Assembly (NCBI RefSeq): GCF_900114705.1
Contig: NZ_FOTW01000038.1
Span: forward strand, 1-44,750
Origin: Rugamonas rubra
GTDB lineage: Bacteria; Pseudomonadota; Gammaproteobacteria; Burkholderiales; Burkholderiaceae_D
Length of the DNA stretch: 44,750 nt
Reading direction: 5' to 3'
Shown here: positions 7,711-15,867 of the stretch, piece after piece
How positions within the stretch are numbered: the stretch's first letter is position 1
How the letters are laid out: each line of letters starts with the position of its first letter
Notes under the pieces: generated by a model
What the model was told of the DNA's origin: nothing
The model's input: the letters and a program-made list of their open reading frames with translations, nothing else
Database searches by the model: none
Translations under genes and position numbers: made by a program

Positions 7711-10700
7711 ATGTTCTTATCCGATTTTAGTATCAAGCGGCCCATCGCGACGATCGTGCTGATCGTGGCGATGATGTGCCTGGGTCTGCTGGCGCTGAAG
7801 AAGCTGCGGGTCAACCAGAACCCCGACATCGAGGTGCCCTTCATCATCGTCAACGTGCCGTATCCGGGCGCCTCGCCCGACACGGTCGAGCGCGAGGTGG
7901 TCAACCGGCTGGAAAAACCGCTGCAGGCGATCTCCGGCGTGACCCGGCTCGACAGCACCGCCAACGAGGGCTCGGCCGAGATCTTCATCGAGTTCGCCTT
8001 CAAGAAGAATTTGATCGAGGCCTCCGACGAGATCCGCAACGCCATCGCCTCGGTGCGCTACAAGCTGCCCACCGAGATGCGCGAGCCGATTTTGCAGCGC
8101 ATCGACCCGGCGGCCCAGCCGGTGATGCAACTGGCCCTGTCGTCGACCGCGCAGAGCCACGCCGCCATCTCGCGGCTGGCCGAGGACAGCCTGGCCGACC
8201 GCTTCCGCGCCATCGACGGCGTGGCCACGGTCAACGTCAGCGGCGCGCTCAAGCGCGAGCTGTCGGTGCTGCTGCGCGCCGAGAAGCTGCGCGAGTACAA
8301 CGTCTCGGTGAGCGAGGTGGTCACCGCGCTGCGCAACCAGAACACCAACGCGCCGGTCGGCAAGGTGCGCGGCGCGATGGACGAGAAGGGCATCCGCCTG
8401 GTCGGCCGCATCGAGTCGCCGGCCGAGTTCGAACAGGTGGTGGTCAAGCGGCGCGGCGAGGAGATCGTCCGCCTGGCCCAGGTGGCCAGCATCGCCGACG
8501 GCTTCGCCGAGGTCAACAGCGTGAGCATCCGCAGCGGCAAGCCCAACGTCGGCATTTCGGTGAGCCGCTCGCGCGACGCCAGCACCGTCAGCGTCGCCGC
8601 CAAGATGCGCGAGCTGGTCAAGGAGATCAACGCCACGCTGCCGCCCGGCACCATCCTGCAGGTCACCCGCGACGGCGGCGACGAGTCGCAGCAGAGCCTC
8701 AACAACGTCATCGAGTCGCTGGTGTTCGGCGCCGTGCTGACCATCTTCGTGGTGTACGCCTTCCTCAATTCCTGGCGCTCGACCCTGATCACCGCGCTCA
8801 GCCTGCCGACCTCGGTGATCGCCGCCTTCATCGCCGTCTGGCTGTGCGGCTTCACCTTGAACTTCATGACCCTGCTCGGCCTGTCGCTGGCGATCGGCGT
8901 GCTGATCGACGACGCCATCGTGGTGCGCGAGAACATCGTGCGGCACATGCAGATGGGCTCGGACCGCCGCACGGCGGCGCTCAACGGCACCGCCGAGATC
9001 GGCCTGGCCGTGGCCGCGACGACCTTCTCGATCATCGCCGTGTTCATCCCGGTGGCCTTCATGCCGGGCATCTCGGGCGAATGGTTCCGCCCGTTCGCGC
9101 TGACGGTGACCTGCTCGGTGCTGGTCAGCCTGGGCATCTCGTTTACGCTCGACCCGATGTTGTCGGCCTACTGGGGCGACCCGGCCGACCACCACACGGC
9201 CAAGAAGGGCTGGCTGGGTAGCAAGCTGGACCGCTTCAACGCCTGGTTCGACCGCCAGTCCGACCGCTACGGCCGGGTCATCGCCTGGGCGCTGCACCAC
9301 CGCCGCTGGATGGGCGTGATCGCGCTGGCCAGCTTCGTCGCCGCGCTGGCGGTGCAGGCCAAGTGGGGCGGCACCAGCTTCCTGCCGGCGGCCGACCGCA
9401 GCACCATCGCCGTCGACGTGCGCACGCCGCCGTCGAGCAGCGTCGAGTACGCCCGCCTGAAGATGGAACGCGTCGCCGAGCTGGCCCGCGCCATCCCCGA
9501 GACCAAGGACACCAACTCGAACATCAGCGCCGGCGGCGGCCGGGTCTACCTCGACATCGGCAAGCGCAACACGCGCCAGCGCACCGCCTTCGAGATCGGC
9601 GCCGAGCTGCGCGAGAAGCTCAGCCACCTGGTCGGCGCCGAGTATTCGGTGGTCGACGACCTGGGCAACCAGGGCAAGCAGATCCAGATCGAATTCACCG
9701 GCCCCGACTCGCGCAAGCTGATGGAGCTGACCAACGCCTACATGGCCAAGCTGCGCCAGGTGCCCGGTGCGGTCGACGTCGGCCTGTCGCAGCAGGACCC
9801 GAAGAACGAGCTGCAGATCGAACTCAACCGTGGCCTGGCCAACTCGATGGGCATCTCCGTCAACGACGCCGCGCAGGCGCTGCGGGTGGCCTTCGCCGGC
9901 GTCGAGGTGGGCGACTGGGTCGACCCGACCGGCGAGTCGCGCGATGTCGCCGTGCGGCTGCACCCGGACGACCGGGTCAGCGCCGAGAACATCGAGCGCC
10001 TGCCGATCGCCGTCAGCGGCAGCAACCAGATGGTGCCGCTCGACCAGATCGCCACCATCACCATGGGCAAGGGTCCGTCGACCATCGAGCACAAGAACGG
10101 CAAGCGGGTGGTCACCGTGTCGGCCAACGCCCAGGGCCGCTCGCCCGGCGAGGTCACCGGCGACGCCATGAAGCTGGCCAAGGCGATCGACTTCCCGCCC
10201 GGCTACGGCCTCGACCTGGGCGGCGACGGCAAGAACCAGAACGAGCTGTTTACCGAGATGGCGCTGGCGCTGGTGATGGGCATCGGCCTGATGTACCTGA
10301 TCCTGGTGATGCAGTTCGGCTCATTCACGGCGCCGGTGGCGGTGATGTTGTCGCTGCCGTTGTCGCTGATCGGCGTGGTGCTGGCGCTGCTGCTCACCAA
10401 GAGCACCTTGAACCTGATGAGCTTCATCGGCATCATCATGCTGATGGGCCTGGTGGCGAAGAACGCCATCCTGCTGCTCGACGCGGCGCGCAAGCGCGAG
10501 GCCGAGGGCTACGGTCGCGAGGACGCGCTGATGTACGCCGGCCGCATGCGCCTGCGTCCCATCCTGATGACCACCTTCGCGCTGATCGCCGGCATGTTCC
10601 CGGTCGCGCTGGGGCTGGGCGAGGGCGGCGAGTTCTACCGTCCGCTGGCCATCGCCATCATCGGCGGCACCATCACCTCGACCATCCTGACCCTGCTGGT

Positions 10701-10935
10701 GGTGCCGACCTTCTACGACAGCATCGAGATCGCGCGCGACCGCGCGCTGGCCAAGTTCCAGCGCCGCAGCGAGCGCTGGCACGTGCTGCCGGCCTTCTTC
10801 GTCACCTTGGGCGAGGCGGTGCTGGCGCTGCTGCTGGTGCGCCTGGTCTACCGCCTGCTCAAGTGGGTGGTGTTGAAGCTGACCGGCCGTGGCGGCAAGG
10901 ACCTGCCGCCCGGCGCCGTGTTCGGCAGCAAGTGA
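7711..10935 (+). CDS. RND (HAE1-like) efflux pump permease
   Basis: 1074 residues, the usual length of the family. TM1 is RPIATIVLIVAMMCLGLLAL, followed by the first periplasmic porter half. TM4 carries the proton-relay Asp pair in LAIGVLIDDAIVVRE (D400, D401), and a Lys sits in TM10 (GLVAKNAILLLDAARKRE). Two large periplasmic loops correspond to the PN/PC porter and docking subdomains. It takes substrate from the periplasm or membrane and drives export with the proton gradient through the adaptor encoded upstream. No TolC-type outer-membrane gene follows; the channel must come from elsewhere. The C-terminus is extended by about 50 residues with an extra hydrophobic segment (FVTLGEAVLALLLVRLVYRLL), which is unusual for AcrB-like pumps. 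It ends at a terminator. Confidence 0.93.
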   Translation: MFLSDFSIKRPIATIVLIVAMMCLGLLALKKLRVNQNPDIEVPFIIVNVPYPGASPDTVEREVVNRLEKPLQAISGVTRLDSTANEGSAEIFIEFAFKKNLIEASDEIRNAIASVRYKLPTEMREPILQRIDPAAQPVMQLALSSTAQSHAAISRLAEDSLADRFRAIDGVATVNVSGALKRELSVLLRAEKLREYNVSVSEVVTALRNQNTNAPVGKVRGAMDEKGIRLVGRIESPAEFEQVVVKRRGEEIVRLAQVASIADGFAEVNSVSIRSGKPNVGISVSRSRDASTVSVAAKMRELVKEINATLPPGTILQVTRDGGDESQQSLNNVIESLVFGAVLTIFVVYAFLNSWRSTLITALSLPTSVIAAFIAVWLCGFTLNFMTLLGLSLAIGVLIDDAIVVRENIVRHMQMGSDRRTAALNGTAEIGLAVAATTFSIIAVFIPVAFMPGISGEWFRPFALTVTCSVLVSLGISFTLDPMLSAYWGDPADHHTAKKGWLGSKLDRFNAWFDRQSDRYGRVIAWALHHRRWMGVIALASFVAALAVQAKWGGTSFLPAADRSTIAVDVRTPPSSSVEYARLKMERVAELARAIPETKDTNSNISAGGGRVYLDIGKRNTRQRTAFEIGAELREKLSHLVGAEYSVVDDLGNQGKQIQIEFTGPDSRKLMELTNAYMAKLRQVPGAVDVGLSQQDPKNELQIELNRGLANSMGISVNDAAQALRVAFAGVEVGDWVDPTGESRDVAVRLHPDDRVSAENIERLPIAVSGSNQMVPLDQIATITMGKGPSTIEHKNGKRVVTVSANAQGRSPGEVTGDAMKLAKAIDFPPGYGLDLGGDGKNQNELFTEMALALVMGIGLMYLILVMQFGSFTAPVAVMLSLPLSLIGVVLALLLTKSTLNLMSFIGIIMLMGLVAKNAILLLDAARKREAEGYGREDALMYAGRMRLRPILMTTFALIAGMFPVALGLGEGGEFYRPLAIAIIGGTITSTILTLLVVPTFYDSIEIARDRALAKFQRRSERWHVLPAFFVTLGEAVLALLLVRLVYRLLKWVVLKLTGRGGKDLPPGAVFGSK

Positions 10936-10979
10936 ACGCGCCGGACTGACGACGGCGCGGCGCGCCGCCGTCGACCCAA

Positions 10980-11018
10980 ACAGGCCCGCCTAGCGTACTA
11001 GTCGGGCCTGTTCTTTTT
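10980..11018 (+). terminator. Intrinsic terminator of the RND operon
   Basis: ACAGGCCCG (10980-10988) pairs with CGGGCCTGT (11003-11011) around a 14-nt loop, followed by TCTTTTTC. It lies 45 bp after the pump stop codon. Confidence 0.85.
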
Positions 11019-11069
11019 CACCCCAAGCCGGCGACGCGCAAGCCGGGGAGTCAGACCCCTTTGCGGCAA

Positions 11070-11144
11070 GGGGGGGGGATTGGGGCGGCGCCGGGCTTGC
11101 ATGACGCTAGCCCGGCGCCGCCGCGCGCCGGCCAAGGGGGGGGG
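11070..11144. repeat. Hairpin flanked by two G9 tracts
   Basis: A perfect 14-bp stem (11084-11097 with 11109-11122, GGCGGCGCCGGGCT) has an 11-nt loop and is flanked by runs of nine G at 11070-11078 and 11136-11144, each preceded by CAA. A lone GTCAGACCCC half-palindrome sits at 11051-11060. The rest of 10936-11357, apart from the terminator, is the AT-rich leader of the FadL gene. Confidence 0.75.
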
Positions 11145-11357
11145 CAGGCCCGCGCACGGCCCGGTGGGGTGTTTTTGCACAGAATTTTCTATTTCCGACT
11201 AGCATGATATTTAGTGGCCGCCCTCTACAATCTTAGTTTATAAATGTAGTAAGCTGCTGGCCATCCAGCGCCGCTCATGGCTTCCGCCAGCCTGCGTCGC
11301 GACACTGGAACCAGACCACCTGGCACACATAAGCCAATCCTATAAAGTGAGACTAAA

Positions 11358-12773
11358 TTGAAACAAAAGTACCTGCCCCTGCTCGTCGCCGCCGCGCTGA
11401 GCGCCATGTCCGCCAGCGCGTTGGCCTCCGGTTACCGCTTCGGTTCGCAGAGCGTCACCGCGCAGGGCGTGGCCGACGCCAACGCCGCCGAAGCCAACGA
11501 CGCCTCGACCATCTTCTACAACCCGGCCGGCCTGTCGCGTCTGGACGGCATGCAGATCAACGGCGGCCTGACCGTGGTGGTGCCGCACTCGACCTACAAC
11601 GACACCGGCTCGACCCGCTTCACCAAGACCCCGGCCGGCGGCACCGGCACCAAGGACTACGCGCCGGAGTCGGTGGTGGCGCCGTCGTTCTACCTGAGCA
11701 AGAAACTGAACGAGCAGTGGAGCGTGGGCATGGGCATGTTCGTGCCCTACGGCGCCAAGTTGAACTACGGCAGCACCTGGACCGGCCGCTACGCGCTCAA
11801 CAACATCAAGCTGGAGGCGATCGCGCTGAACCCGTCGGCCTCGTTCAAACTGAACGAGCACCACGCCTTCGGCTTCGGCGTCACCGCCGAGCACATGAAG
11901 GCCGAACTGGGCCAGGCCGTCGACGTGCAGGGCTCGGTGATGGCGCTGGCCGGCTCGGCCACCGGCAAGCATCTGGCGCAGCAGATCGCCGCGCTGGGCG
12001 GCAACCCCGCCGTGCTGGCCCAGCCGATCAAGGACGGCCGCGCCGAGAACAACGGCAAGGACTGGGGCTACGGCTTCAACCTGGGCTATATGTTCACGCT
12101 GGACCAGGCGACCCGCTTCGGCATCGCCTACCGTTCGTCGATCGTGCACAAGCTGAAGGGCGACACCACCTGGGACTTCAGCGGCATCACCTCCGACGCG
12201 ATCACCAACACCGTGCTGGCCAAGGCCTCGCGCAAGGTCAACTCGGCCGCGCTGGTGCAACTGCGCACGCCGGAAACCCTGTCGGTCAACGCCTTCCACC
12301 AGTTCGACGCGAAATGGGCCGGCATGGCCGACGTCACCTGGACCCGCACCGCGCGCATGGGCGAGCTGCACATCGAGTTCCCCGGCACCGGCGAGGGTGA
12401 TGAGGTGATCCGCCAGAACTGGAAGAACACCGTGCGCGTCTCGCTGGGCGGCACCTACAAGTACAACGAGGCGCTGACCCTGCGCAGCGGCGTGGCCTAC
12501 GACCAGGCGCCGGTGGCCAGCGACGAGCTGCGCCATCCAGCGCTGCCGGACAGCGACCGCGTGCAACTGTCGTTCGGCGCCAGCTACAAGCTGAACAACA
12601 ATTCCACCATCGACCTGGCCTACAGCTACCTGAACTTCAAGGACGCGCGCACCAACTACACCAACAATTGCAGCCCGCTGGGCACCACCTGCACCGGCAA
12701 CGGCGAGACCACCCGTGGCCTCTACCAGACCCACCTGCAACTGCTGGGCGTCGCCTACAACTACAAGTTCTGA
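11358..12773 (+). CDS. OmpP1/FadL family outer-membrane transporter
   Basis: 471 residues, the usual length of the family. The start appears to be TTG at 11358 (reads as MKQKYLPLLVAAALSAMSA) with AAGTGAG upstream; no better ATG exists. A signal peptide is cleaved after ASALA. The mature N-terminus GYRFGSQSVTAQGVADAN is the hatch segment of FadL-like long-chain fatty-acid and hydrophobic-compound channels, and NDASTIFYNPAGL (about residues 49-61) is the conserved family NPAGL motif. The chain ends in LLGVAYNYKF, a barrel-sorting signal with terminal Phe. Two Cys late in the chain (NCSPLGTTC) probably form a loop disulfide. The substrate is a hydrophobic compound. It is monocistronic, ending at a UUCG-loop terminator. 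Confidence 0.92.
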   Translation: MKQKYLPLLVAAALSAMSASALASGYRFGSQSVTAQGVADANAAEANDASTIFYNPAGLSRLDGMQINGGLTVVVPHSTYNDTGSTRFTKTPAGGTGTKDYAPESVVAPSFYLSKKLNEQWSVGMGMFVPYGAKLNYGSTWTGRYALNNIKLEAIALNPSASFKLNEHHAFGFGVTAEHMKAELGQAVDVQGSVMALAGSATGKHLAQQIAALGGNPAVLAQPIKDGRAENNGKDWGYGFNLGYMFTLDQATRFGIAYRSSIVHKLKGDTTWDFSGITSDAITNTVLAKASRKVNSAALVQLRTPETLSVNAFHQFDAKWAGMADVTWTRTARMGELHIEFPGTGEGDEVIRQNWKNTVRVSLGGTYKYNEALTLRSGVAYDQAPVASDELRHPALPDSDRVQLSFGASYKLNNNSTIDLAYSYLNFKDARTNYTNNCSPLGTTCTGNGETTRGLYQTHLQLLGVAYNYKF

Positions 12774-12798
12774 TCGGCTAGTTCGATCCGATCCGCAC

Positions 12799-12820
12799 AA
12801 GGGCCTTCGGGCCCTTTTTT
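12799..12820 (+). terminator. Intrinsic terminator of the FadL gene
   Basis: AAGGGCC and GGCCCTT form a 7-bp stem closed by a TTCG tetraloop, followed by T residues (12815-12820). It lies 25 bp after the stop codon. Confidence 0.9.
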
Positions 12821-12863
12821 GCGTCCGGCGGCGGCGCGCCACGCTCCGCCCGCCTGCCCCGGC

Positions 12864-13124
12864 TTACTTTCCGCTTGGCGGCGGCGTGGCGCTCTTGTCC
12901 TCGGCGGGCGGCGTGGCCGGTGCCGGCGTTGTCTCGGGCGCCGGTGCCGGTGTCGCTTCCGGCGCCGGCACCGGCGTGGCCGGCGTGGCGTTGTTGGTGT
13001 TGGGCGTGGTGTTGGCCGGCACCTCGTCGGTGGACCGGTCGCGGCAGGCGCCGAGCAGCGCGGCCACCAGGGCAGCGCCGAGCAGGAGGGTGGAACGACG
13101 GGGCAGGGAGGTCATGGTGTTCAT
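12864..13124 (-). CDS. Small Pro/Ala/Thr-rich lipoprotein
   Basis: 86 residues. The signal peptide (RRSTLLLGAALVAALLGAC) ends in lipobox LGAC with Cys at 27, then RDRSTDEVP leads into a low-complexity tail of PAPAPETTPAPATP type. A strong AAAGGAAA site precedes the ATG at 13124; a second Met at 13115 is possible. The tail resembles cell-wall spacer segments, but there is no folded domain, so function is unknown. It is convergent with the FadL gene. Confidence 0.75.
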   Translation of the reverse strand: MNTMTSLPRRSTLLLGAALVAALLGACRDRSTDEVPANTTPNTNNATPATPVPAPEATPAPAPETTPAPATPPAEDKSATPPPSGK

Positions 13125-13249
13125 GGTGTTTTCCTTTCGCTTCGCAGTGGGGGCGGCGCGCCGGACGGTGCGCGGCCAGGAGTGCCCATGCTAGGCGAAA
13201 AGGAAAATTTGTGGCGCGGAAATGCCCGCGCCCGGTGCCGCGCCACCGC

Positions 13250-14659
13250 TCAGGCGGCGCGGCTGGCGTCGCCCTCGCTGTCGACGCTGAGTTCGGCGTC
13301 GGCGTTGAACACGGCCATGTCGGTCTCGCCCAGCAGGCGGCTGGTCAGCGTGCCGGCGGTGATCGAGCCGCTGACGTTGAGGGCGGTGCGGCCCATGTCG
13401 ATCAGCGGTTCGATCGAGATCAGCAGGCCGGCCAACGCCACCGGCAGGTCCAGCGCCGACAGCACGATCAGGGCGGCGAAGGTGGCGCCGCCGCCGACCC
13501 CGGCCACGCCGACCGAACCGATGGTGACGATCGCCAGCAACGGGCCGATGAAGGCCAGCGTGAACGGGTCGACGCCGACGGTGGGCGCGATCATCACCGC
13601 CAGCATGGCCGGGTAGATGCCGGCGCAGCCGTTCTGGCCGATGGTCGAGCCGAACGAGGCGGCGAAGTTGGCGATGCCCTCGGGCGTGCCGAGGCGCTGC
13701 ACCTGGGTTTGCACGCTGAGCGGGATCGAGCCGGCGCTGGTGCGCGAGGTGAAGGCGAAGGTGAGCACCGGCAGGATCTTTTTAACGTAGCGCAGCGGGT
13801 TCAGGCCGGCGCCGGCGACCAGCGCCAGGTGCACGCCGAACATCAGCGCCAGCGCGCTGTAGGAGGCCAGCACGAAGCTGATCAGCTTGAGGATGTCGGC
13901 ATAGCTCGAGCTCGACACCACCTGGGCCATCAGGGCGAACACGCCGTAGGGGGTGAGCCGCAGCACCAGCGTGACGATGCGCATGACAATGGCGTGGGCG
14001 ACCTTGACGAACTGCTCGAACGAGGCGAACACGGCTGGCTGCTTGGCGTGGATGCCGGTGGCGGCGATGCCGATGAACAGCGAGAACACCACCACCGCGA
14101 TGGTCGAGGTCTTGCGCCCGCCGGTCATGTCGAGGAAGGGGTTGGCCGGGATGAAGCTGAGCAGCATGCCGGGCAGCGAGATGGCCTTGGCGGTGGCCAC
14201 CGAGCCCTGCAGGTAGGCGCCGCGCGCCACCTCGGCGGCGCTGGCGGTCAGGCCGACGGCGGTCAAGCCGAACAGCTTGGCCATCAGGATGCCGATGCCG
14301 GCCGCCACCAGCGTGGTCAGCATCAGGGTGCCGATGGTCAGCGCGCTGATCTTGCCCAGCGAGCGGGCGTTCTTCAACTTGAGCACGGCGGAGATGATCG
14401 ACACCATGATCAGCGGCATGATGACCATCTGCAGCAGCTTGACGTAGCCGCTGCCGACAATGTCGAGGTACTCGCCGGTGCTGGCCAGCACCGGCGCGCC
14501 GGCGCCGTAGAGCGCCTGCAGGCCGGCGCCGAGCACGATGCCCAGGCCGAGGCCGCTGAACACGCGTACCGAGAACGAGGCGTGGCGTCGCTGCTGGCGG
14601 TAGAGGAAGGCGAGCACGGCCAGCGCGGCCAGCAGGTTGAGGATTACATAGATTGCCAT
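13250..14659 (-). CDS. L-cystine symporter (TcyP/YdjN type, DAACS family)
   Basis: 469 residues with about nine hydrophobic segments. The family signature is the re-entrant serine-rich loop FAFTSRTSAGSIPLSVQTQV, followed by FAASFGSTIGQNGCAGIYPAM, the Na+/substrate-binding helix of dicarboxylate/amino-acid:cation symporters. The TSRTSAGSIP and GQNGCAGIYPA sequences match the cystine branch (TcyP, YdjN) rather than DctA or GltP. It would import cystine with Na+ or H+. The gene is monocistronic and diverges from the paralogous pair beginning at 14916. The acidic C-terminus (ELSVDSEGDASRAA) is cytoplasmic. A TATAAT at 14850-14855 in the 256-bp divergent region is a plausible -10 for the plus-strand pair, with no convincing -35. 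Confidence 0.9.
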   Translation of the reverse strand: MAIYVILNLLAALAVLAFLYRQQRRHASFSVRVFSGLGLGIVLGAGLQALYGAGAPVLASTGEYLDIVGSGYVKLLQMVIMPLIMVSIISAVLKLKNARSLGKISALTIGTLMLTTLVAAGIGILMAKLFGLTAVGLTASAAEVARGAYLQGSVATAKAISLPGMLLSFIPANPFLDMTGGRKTSTIAVVVFSLFIGIAATGIHAKQPAVFASFEQFVKVAHAIVMRIVTLVLRLTPYGVFALMAQVVSSSSYADILKLISFVLASYSALALMFGVHLALVAGAGLNPLRYVKKILPVLTFAFTSRTSAGSIPLSVQTQVQRLGTPEGIANFAASFGSTIGQNGCAGIYPAMLAVMIAPTVGVDPFTLAFIGPLLAIVTIGSVGVAGVGGGATFAALIVLSALDLPVALAGLLISIEPLIDMGRTALNVSGSITAGTLTSRLLGETDMAVFNADAELSVDSEGDASRAA

Positions 14660-14915
14660 GGGCGGCCTTGGGTTCTGGAATTGTCGGGCATTTTATCGCC
14701 TATCGGACCGGCGCGCACGTTGGCGGCCTCCACTGTACCGCGCCGTGGCGCGGCGGCCAACGGCGCGGCGATGAATATTTCCGCATATGGATATCCGGCA
14801 CCGCTATATCGGCGTCCGGCGGCCGCCCCCTTTTTGTCGAGCCCGGCGCTATAATCGCTGCGCCCCCCCGGCGACCGCCGGGCGCGCCGACGCAGATGAA
14901 AAGGAAAGCACCACG

Positions 14916-15386
14916 ATGAGAACATTGTTTGGCCTGTTACTACTTGCCGGCAGCGCCGCCGCCACCGCCGCCGACGACGCGGCTATGTCGCGCTGCCGCA
15001 GCATCGACGCCGGCGCCGGCCGCCTGGCCTGCTACGACGCCATCGAGCTGGGCGCGCCGCGCGCCGCCGCCACGGCGCCCGCCACGGGCGCGCTGTCGGT
15101 CCAGCAGCAGCAGGAGCGCTTCGGCCTGGAGAACCGCGCGCCCAAGGCGGAGCAGGAGCAGGTGAAGTCGCTCGACAGCCATATCGAGGGCGACTTCGAC
15201 GGCTGGGGGCCGCGCGGCACGATACGCCTGGCCAACGGCCAGGTGTGGCGGGTCAGCGACGACAGCCAGGCCGTGCTCGACCTGCACAACCCGAAGGTGA
15301 GGGTGGTGCGCGGCCTGCTCGGCTCGGGCCACTATCTGGAGATCGAGGGCACCAACCACGCGCCGCGCGTGGCGAGGCTGAAATGA
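14916..15386 (+). CDS. Periplasmic protein, first of a tandem paralogous pair
   Basis: 156 residues. Start 14916 follows AAAAGGAAAG and gives a clean signal peptide (LFGLLLLAGSAAATAA). The mature part opens with the two-cysteine motif MSRCRSIDAGAGRLACYDAI, then a Gln/Glu-rich linker. A C-terminal beta module follows, containing DFDGWGPRGTIRLANGQVWR and ending YLEIEGTNHAPRVARL. The RCR-x(n)-RLACYD motif recurs in many small periplasmic proteins of proteobacteria; the NGQVWR module looks like a small OB- or SH3-like barrel. Function is unknown. The stop overlaps the next gene's start (ATGA), so the two are translationally coupled. Confidence 0.8.
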   Translation: MRTLFGLLLLAGSAAATAADDAAMSRCRSIDAGAGRLACYDAIELGAPRAAATAPATGALSVQQQQERFGLENRAPKAEQEQVKSLDSHIEGDFDGWGPRGTIRLANGQVWRVSDDSQAVLDLHNPKVRVVRGLLGSGHYLEIEGTNHAPRVARLK

Positions 15387-15862
15387 GGACGGCGCTGATG
15401 TTGTTGCTGGTGTCCGGCGCGGCCTTGGCCGACGACGCCGCGCTGCTGCGTTGCCGCGCGCTGCCGGACGGCCCGCAGCGCCTGGCCTGCTATAACGCGA
15501 TTGTCGTCGCACCGGCCGGCAGCGGGCCGGCGGTCGGCGCCAACGCCGGCGCGCCGTTCGCCGCGCCGGCCCAGGCGCCCAGCCGCGCGCAGCTGGAGCA
15601 GGCCTTCGGCAAGGAGCCGCCGGCGCTGCAGGCGATGCGACTGGCCTCGCTGACGACCCGCGTCGCCGGCCGCTTCGACGGCTGGGTGGCCAACCAGACG
15701 ATACGTCTGGCCAACGGCCAGCTGTGGCGCGTGGTCGACGGCAGCGACGACGTGCTCGACGCCGACAGCCCCGCCGCGACGCTGCAGCGCGGCCTGCTGG
15801 GCGCGATCTACCTCGACATCGACGGCGCCCACCGCCGGCCGCGCGTGCAGCGCGTCGAGTAG
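15383..15862 (+). CDS. Periplasmic protein, second of a tandem paralogous pair
   Basis: 159 residues, starting in the ATGA overlap with the preceding gene. The architecture is the same: signal peptide (LMLLLVSGAALA), LRCRALPDGPQRLACYNAI two-cysteine motif, linker, then RFDGWVANQTIRLANGQLWR and a closing YLDIDGAHRRPRVQRV. The paralogues share the RCRx and GW-x(5)-IRLANGQ motifs but differ strongly in the linker, so this is an old tandem duplication kept in operon. They may form a heterodimer or bind related ligands; no catalytic residues are evident. The gene converges on the phosphatase gene with only 5 bp between stops. Confidence 0.8.
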   Translation: MRTALMLLLVSGAALADDAALLRCRALPDGPQRLACYNAIVVAPAGSGPAVGANAGAPFAAPAQAPSRAQLEQAFGKEPPALQAMRLASLTTRVAGRFDGWVANQTIRLANGQLWRVVDGSDDVLDADSPAATLQRGLLGAIYLDIDGAHRRPRVQRVE

Positions 15863-15867
15863 CCCGC

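Noticed and set aside
7717..10092. Long minus-strand open frame opposite the RND pump
   Set aside because: Antisense shadow of the pump; composition HLDAGEG-like without motifs.
11340..12842. 500-codon minus-strand frame opposite the FadL gene
   Set aside because: Antisense shadow; FadL motifs and the barrel C-terminus are on the plus strand.
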